From Planctomycetota bacterium (lineage in GTDB: Bacteria; Planctomycetota; Phycisphaerae; Sedimentisphaerales; Anaerohalosphaeraceae): a stretch of 9,671 nt of DNA. This document shows positions 5,561-9,671 of the stretch, one piece after another. The stretch's first letter is position 1. The number at the start of each line of letters is the position of its first letter. The notes under the pieces were generated by a model. That model searched no databases. It had not been told where the DNA came from and saw only the letters and a program-made list of their open reading frames with translations. A program made the position numbers and the translations under genes. The DNA is taken from positions 1 through 9,671 of the forward strand of contig JAAYQH010000190.1 in assembly GCA_012519365.1 (NCBI GenBank). The letters are read 5' to 3'.

Positions 5561-7906
5561 TCAAAGTTCACGCTGGGGTTGAGGCGGTTCCTTGCCGCCC
5601 AACGCCACCGCAAGCCGACGGGGCAAGGGATGAGGATCGTATTGGGCCTTCCAGTCCAGAACCGGCTGAAATGCGCTGCCCTGAATTCGTTTAAGAAGAT
5701 AAATCGTCATAAACCGTACCGGCCAGCGATTGTGGTCAAGATTGGTCGATAGCGTCTGAATCAAGGCAAAATCACTCGGAAAATCGAGATAACTGATTGT
5801 TTCCATCGTATGGACGCGCAGACGCCAATTCTCATCTGTCAAGGCCCGACGAACCGAATCGACCAACAGCGACGGCTCGACTCGCGTATAGCGATATTCC
5901 ACCATTCCCCGACGAAACGCCTCCTGTTCGGCCAATAAGCCGGCAAAAAGATAGGCCGCCTGAATTTTTTGGCCTTCCTGACCTTTGGACAAGGCGTTCA
6001 ACCGCTGTAACATAAAATCATGGGTCAGGTTAACCCCGCGACGACGTAAAGTAGTCCGAACGGGTGAGATGCCCTGAAGGGCACAGCTTGCCGTGCCGTC
6101 TTCACGAATAATCGGATCCAGATACACAATAAACTCCAGCTCGAGCGTGGCCTGAGGACAAGTTGCCAAAAGCCGCCGCAGTTTGCCCGTGCGCAGATCC
6201 AAGGGAATCGAAATGTACTCATTGGGCTGAATCGTACGATTGGGACGAAACCGCATGCTGAGTAAATTCGGAATATCCATAGTTACATCGCCGCGGACCA
6301 TCACATCGACACGAATAAACCCAGCCAGCATCCCGCCATCCTGAATCACCAGCGGAGAAGAACCGTTGTTTTCAATCACCAGACGCGGATCCAAATCCGC
6401 TCCATAGAGAATGTTACTGCTGCTGAACGTGAGTTTGGCCGAAAACCGACGCTGCGGCTCGGTATAAACCGGTACCACACGATTTACGTATTGCTGCTCA
6501 AGGGCCTTTTCAATGGCCGGCACAATGGGCGGCGTTATATATTCCGAGCCCAAATCGGTCAAAAGGAACTTGGCCTTTTCCGCCTCGAACGTATCCGGCG
6601 CCATGGCGATCGCATGCCGTAATAGTTCAATCGCTTGCTGCTTATTTTCTTCGTGACGGTAGACTATCGCCATGGTAATCGCCGCGACTTGATCGGTCCA
6701 GGCCAGAGATTCGGCGTATTCCCGGGCCACGTCATACTGCCCGTTCTGAGCCAGAGTATAAGCAAAAATAGAACGCACCCCTTCTCGATCCGGCGCCTGA
6801 CCGAAGGCCTGATTGCTCCAGGCCAAAGCACTGTCCGGACGATCCAAAATAAAACTGAAAAACCAAGCCAAATGCTCCGGATAAATCGGCAGGGGAAGAT
6901 CTTTTTTGCCGAGCATTTGTTCGGCTTTTTCGGCCGCACGTTCAAGTATTTCGCGCGCCCGCTCGGCCTGCCCCTGTTTCGCTGCAGCACGACCGGCAAC
7001 TGCCTCAAGCATCAGATCAAAAGAGGTTTCCGATCGAAACCGGTCGGCAAGTTCTATACAACGGCTAAGCAACCGAGGTGTCTGATAACAGCTCAGCAGC
7101 CACGGCAGATAGATACTCCGGTCAAGCGTTTGATCCGGAAAATGATACGCAAAGACGCGCTGGCTGTATTCGTACATCCCGACAGCAAGTTCAAACAACT
7201 CAAACTGTCTGAGAAAATCCGCGTACCGCAGGGCCGCTGACAAATCGTACGGGTTGACATCGAGCATTCGCCGAAGGTGAACGGCTAAGGCGTCAGGACT
7301 GACAGCCATTGCCTCAGCGGCATAGGCTTGCTGGAGCAACTCAAACGCCGGCTCATTATACGGATTCAACGAATAGGCGTAATTAAACAGGGTTTGGGCC
7401 GTGGTGTAATCGGTCTTTTCCATGGACAGCAGCCCCAACTGCGTGGCCAACTCCGAACCGAGCATTTCATTGACCGGGTCATATCGCTGCAGCAACCGAT
7501 CCAGAAACTCCTCGCGCTGCTGCCGGGTGTCCAGATGCGATAACATGCAGCGAATGGCTGAGAGAACCACTTCCAGATCAAACTGACGGCCGATATACGA
7601 GGACATCGCCGTGGTCATCATGGCAGAATAATCGGTTTGCCCCAAACAACTCCCAGCACCAATACGCAATACCTGTTCGGGAATGCCCGACGAATTGCGA
7701 TCCAGCACGTCGGCGGCCTCAAGAAAACGCATTGCCACTTCTAACTGGGAGGGATCTTCACGAAAAATTTCCTGAGCCGTTTTGACAAAAACCGATGCCG
7801 TCAGGGGAGAAAAAATTTCCTCCTGATTGCCCTGCCCAAAAGCTGGCGCTGTTAATCCCGCCGCCGCTGACGCCGCAATAAAAAAAACAACTCCCTTTTT
7901 GACCAT
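5561..7906 (-). CDS. Exported TPR/beta-domain/HEAT-like protein, function unknown
   Basis: I do not recognise a named family for this 781-aa protein. A Sec signal peptide is clear: MVKK, a hydrophobic stretch to about residue 20, and an APAFG-Q site near 24. No lipobox or later membrane helix is seen, so the protein should be periplasmic or secreted. Residues about 35-455 are alpha-helical with TPR-like pairs, for example the NPYNEPAFELLQQAYAAEA stretch (181-199) and 386-440, where QYDVAREYAESLAW and KQQAIELLRHAIAMAPD stand out. Residues about 485-600 are beta-rich and Ig-like (LTFSSSNILYGADLDPRLVI, 492-511). Residues about 680-770 look like HEAT repeats (VRRALTDENWRLRVHTMETI). GGAGG 6 nt before the ATG supports the start. 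Protein binding or scaffolding in the envelope is an inference from the repeats. It is probably its own transcription unit or cotranscribed with the YbaK gene 79 nt upstream. Confidence 0.85.
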   Translation of the reverse strand: MVKKGVVFFIAASAAAGLTAPAFGQGNQEEIFSPLTASVFVKTAQEIFREDPSQLEVAMRFLEAADVLDRNSSGIPEQVLRIGAGSCLGQTDYSAMMTTAMSSYIGRQFDLEVVLSAIRCMLSHLDTRQQREEFLDRLLQRYDPVNEMLGSELATQLGLLSMEKTDYTTAQTLFNYAYSLNPYNEPAFELLQQAYAAEAMAVSPDALAVHLRRMLDVNPYDLSAALRYADFLRQFELFELAVGMYEYSQRVFAYHFPDQTLDRSIYLPWLLSCYQTPRLLSRCIELADRFRSETSFDLMLEAVAGRAAAKQGQAERAREILERAAEKAEQMLGKKDLPLPIYPEHLAWFFSFILDRPDSALAWSNQAFGQAPDREGVRSIFAYTLAQNGQYDVAREYAESLAWTDQVAAITMAIVYRHEENKQQAIELLRHAIAMAPDTFEAEKAKFLLTDLGSEYITPPIVPAIEKALEQQYVNRVVPVYTEPQRRFSAKLTFSSSNILYGADLDPRLVIENNGSSPLVIQDGGMLAGFIRVDVMVRGDVTMDIPNLLSMRFRPNRTIQPNEYISIPLDLRTGKLRRLLATCPQATLELEFIVYLDPIIREDGTASCALQGISPVRTTLRRRGVNLTHDFMLQRLNALSKGQEGQKIQAAYLFAGLLAEQEAFRRGMVEYRYTRVEPSLLVDSVRRALTDENWRLRVHTMETISYLDFPSDFALIQTLSTNLDHNRWPVRFMTIYLLKRIQGSAFQPVLDWKAQYDPHPLPRRLAVALGGKEPPQPQREL

Positions 7907-7943
7907 CTAAGGCCTCCATTAAAACCACATCTGCCTGCTGCTG

Positions 7944-7980
7944 AACCCCAAACAAGAATCCGTCTTCTCTACTTTGGGTT
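7944..7980 (-). other. Intergenic hairpin without a T-run
   Basis: AACCCAAA and TTTGGGGTT (minus strand) pair with one bulged base. An inner AAGA/TCTT stem (7954-7957, 7963-7966) partly fills the loop. The structure begins 5 nt after the YbaK-family stop and ends about 27 nt before the ribosome site of the next gene. No T-run follows, so it is not a standard intrinsic terminator. It may stabilise mRNA ends or weaken read-through between the two genes. Confidence 0.35.
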
Positions 7981-7985
7981 GCTGT

Positions 7986-8447
7986 TTAACGTGTATGGTA
8001 GCTGAAATTCAAGATTCTCGGCTGAGCCAATTTTTTATAGTCGTCTAAATCCATCCGTATCGCCAACTCATGGGTTCCGGCCTGGAACACAATAAATGAA
8101 TCCTGTTCCAATGTTTGATCCATCAATGTCTCCAGTCCATACAGATGGCCAAACGGCGGTTCGGCACCCAGCGTGCAATCGTCAAAAATTTTGGCGATTT
8201 CTTCTTCGTCGGCCAATACCACCTGCTCAACACCAAGTGCCTTTTTTAAGGCGTCAAAATCGATCTTGCAGCAGGCCGGCAGCACGCACAAATAAAATGT
8301 ATTGTCGGCTTTAACCACCACCGGTTTGGCTACTGCCATGCCCGGAACGTGTTCCTCTGCGGCCATTTGTTGAGCAGTAAACGCGGGGCGATGCTGACTC
8401 GTTTCGTAATGAACCCCTTTTGAATCCAGAAATTCAATTACTTTCAT
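7986..8447 (-). CDS. YbaK/ProX-type aminoacyl-tRNA deacylase
   Basis: This 153-aa cytoplasmic protein belongs to the YbaK/EbsC/ProX superfamily of free-standing editing enzymes, which hydrolyse mischarged tRNAs such as Cys- or Ala-tRNA(Pro). Family marks are the opening FLDSKGVHYE (6-15), the segment MAVAKPVVVK (37-46) with the conserved lysine most likely K41, FYLCVLPACCKIDF (51-64), and the glycine/proline motif GAEPPFG (94-100). The length is normal. An ATG at 8474 would add nine residues, but the ATG at 8447 sits 6 nt after GGGAGG and is clearly the better start. A strong promoter lies 56-84 nt upstream. Substrate choice (Pro, Ala or other) cannot be settled here, since the subfamily is not identified. 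The tRNA-Glu gene 2.8 kb away is probably unrelated. Confidence 0.9.
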   Translation of the reverse strand: MKVIEFLDSKGVHYETSQHRPAFTAQQMAAEEHVPGMAVAKPVVVKADNTFYLCVLPACCKIDFDALKKALGVEQVVLADEEEIAKIFDDCTLGAEPPFGHLYGLETLMDQTLEQDSFIVFQAGTHELAIRMDLDDYKKLAQPRILNFSYHTR

Positions 8448-8502
8448 AAGACACCTCCCTTTCGAAATCCGCACCTTTCCGAATGCCGCAACACCACTTT
8501 AT

Positions 8503-8531
8503 ATTATAGCCCGCTTACGGTTTCTCGTCAA
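8503..8531 (-). promoter_or_regulatory. Sigma70-type promoter of the YbaK-family gene
   Basis: TTGACG (8526-8531) and TATAAT (8503-8508) are separated by exactly 17 bp on the minus strand. This gives eleven of twelve consensus bases at optimal spacing, the best promoter in the window. Transcription would start near 8496, about 48 nt before the ATG at 8447. It suggests steady housekeeping expression. Confidence 0.75.
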
Positions 8532-8622
8532 ACCCCCTGCCACAATTCCCGAAAATTTCAGAGTCTGCCGAGAATCCCGAACTCATCTTCTTGTTTACCG
8601 GTCAAATCCCGTAAATCGCCTT

Positions 8623-8654
8623 CGATTATAACACGATTATATCGACAATTTGTC
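8623..8654. repeat. Direct repeat TATAATCG x2 beside a GACAATTTGTC palindrome
   Basis: CGATTATA occurs at 8623-8630 and again at 8634-8641, an 11-bp period close to one helical turn. It is followed by the palindrome GACAATTTGTC (8644-8654), with 5-bp arms and a single central base. On the minus strand the repeat reads TATAATCG twice, so each copy contains a -10-like hexamer, but neither has a fitting -35. It lies between the murJ stop and the YbaK promoter, about 90 bp upstream of the latter. A protein-binding site or a second promoter is possible; no known regulator consensus is recognised. Confidence 0.35.
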
Positions 8655-8679
8655 TGCCGCTCTTCAGCAAAAAGTTCTC

Positions 8680-9671
8680 TTAGGGAGTGGACTTTTTTCG
8701 TTTTCGACTGTGGATCACCAGCGACAGCATCGGGTTGCGCAAAACTGCCGCCATCGCGGCATATACCCCCCCACAGATAATAACCAGAACCAACACCCTG
8801 ACTACCTCTGTGCGAAAACAGTCGGTCCAGCCGGCCATTGCCCCCAGAACCGCCCATCCGACCGCCGCCATCACTGCTGTACCCAGTGCCGTTTTGCCCA
8901 TCGCCTTCCAAAAATCGGCGTCGGGCCGGATCCCCGTACGTCTGTGCAGCAGCCCTAACAAAATCCCAACCTGAATATAGGAGCAAATCGCTGTGGATAA
9001 GGCCAATCCCTCTGACCCCATCGGCCAAATCAGGATCAAATTCAGGATGATATTCAGCACCACGGCCAAAACCGCCGTCTGGGCAGGAGTGCGTGAATTT
9101 TTCAGGGCATAAAAGGTACGGGGCAATATCTGCTGTATAAAATACCCGCACAACCCCACAGCATAACAGATTAAAACGCCGCTTGTTAATTGGGTATCCT
9201 CAACGGTAAACCGCCCCCGCTGGTAAATGGCCGCTACCAACGGGCGGGCAACCAGAATCAGCCCCACCGTGGAAGGAAGGGCAAGAAAAATAGCCGCCTG
9301 AAGTCCCTGAAGTGTGGTTTTGACAAGCCGAGGGTTGTCTCGATCCGCCGCCGCGTCGGTGAGCACCGGGAAAATAGCCGTAGCCAGTGAAATCCCCAAT
9401 ACGCCCAGCGGAAACTGATAAAGCCGCTGGGCATAAAACAAGCTGGCCACCGCCCCGGCCCAGACGGGATAGCGAATTTGTCGCCCCCACATTACAAAAT
9501 ATTCACCTTTTTCAGCCGAGCCGGACAAACTTTTGGCGATAATATCATCGGCCAAGGTATTAAGTTGTGTAACTGCCATGCCAAGGATCATCGGCCCCAT
9601 CAACCACAAAATTTGCTTGAACGCCTCAGAATGCACCTCCCAAGCCGGCCGTAGCGTCAGGCCGAGCCGAC
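8680..9671 (-). CDS. murJ: MurJ/MviN-family lipid II flippase, C-terminal part
   Basis: MurJ moves lipid-linked peptidoglycan precursor across the inner membrane. The reading frame is open to the right edge, where it reads RLGLTLRPAWE before a GTG at 9636, so that GTG is not the true start. About 330 residues are visible, and roughly 200 N-terminal ones lie outside the window. Recognisable blocks are LMGPMILGMAVTQLN (TM7 region); YAQRLYQFPLGVLG, where the Arg matches the essential R270 in E. coli YADRL; and FYALKNSRTP, matching FYARQDIKTP. Several hydrophobic helices follow, and the end is basic (SRKRKK). Between the TM7 and TM8 blocks there are about 20 more residues (GSAEKGEYFVMWG and beyond) than in E. 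coli. The next gene starts 232 nt downstream under its own promoter, and no clear terminator is seen after the stop. Confidence 0.93.
   Translation of the reverse strand, partial: RLGLTLRPAWEVHSEAFKQILWLMGPMILGMAVTQLNTLADDIIAKSLSGSAEKGEYFVMWGRQIRYPVWAGAVASLFYAQRLYQFPLGVLGISLATAIFPVLTDAAADRDNPRLVKTTLQGLQAAIFLALPSTVGLILVARPLVAAIYQRGRFTVEDTQLTSGVLICYAVGLCGYFIQQILPRTFYALKNSRTPAQTAVLAVVLNIILNLILIWPMGSEGLALSTAICSYIQVGILLGLLHRRTGIRPDADFWKAMGKTALGTAVMAAVGWAVLGAMAGWTDCFRTEVVRVLVLVIICGGVYAAMAAVLRNPMLSLVIHSRKRKKSTP

Noticed and set aside
6635..7240. 201-codon plus-strand open frame
   Set aside because: It is antisense to the well-supported 781-aa exported protein, with a basic, low-complexity composition typical of shadow frames.
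8558..8680. Protein-like frame running on after murJ (ending EDEFGILGRL)
   Set aside because: It has no usable start codon in the gap, is simply the continuation of a shadow frame of murJ, and overlaps the repeat and promoter region.

Overview
All six protein genes in this window, and one tRNA gene, lie on the minus strand, so transcription runs from right to left. The content fits a Gram-negative, probably anaerobic, bacterium. An outer-membrane lipoprotein and a tripartite efflux system show a double membrane, a MurJ lipid II flippase shows peptidoglycan synthesis, and a small 2[4Fe-4S] ferredoxin suits anaerobic electron transfer. The large secreted TPR/HEAT protein and the general style suggest Planctomycetota (Phycisphaerae-like). 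That assignment is an impression from memory, not a proof.

Region by region, right to left: (1) 8680-9671, the C-terminal two thirds of murJ, cut by the right edge. (2) 8448-8679, an intergenic stretch with a very good sigma70-type promoter (TTGACG-17-TATAAT) for the next gene, and an 11-bp-spaced direct repeat beside a short palindrome. (3) 7986-8447, a YbaK/ProX-type aminoacyl-tRNA deacylase. (4) 5561-7906, a 781-aa exported protein made of TPR-like helices, a beta-rich middle and HEAT-like C-terminal repeats, function unknown. (5) 5134-5394, a 57-aa ferredoxin followed after 14 nt by tRNA-Glu(UUC) and a terminator; the two are probably cotranscribed from an A/T-tract-supported promoter. 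(6) 4705-5087, a 380-bp stretch without a gene but with a perfect -10 box and two terminator-like hairpins; it could be a regulated leader or a small RNA. (7) 127-4704, a three-gene efflux operon in the order outer-membrane factor, HlyD/EmrA adaptor, DHA2/EmrB MFS pump. (8) 1-126, a stretch resembling an insertion-sequence end.

The three efflux proteins would form one continuous channel: the MFS pump in the inner membrane, the adaptor across the periplasm, and the lipoprotein channel in the outer membrane. No regulator gene is adjacent. I see no clear undescribed defence or mobile system. The most unusual points are the missing TM1 aspartate in the MFS pump, the ferredoxin-tRNA unit, the structured leader upstream of the efflux operon, and the unassigned TPR/beta/HEAT protein.
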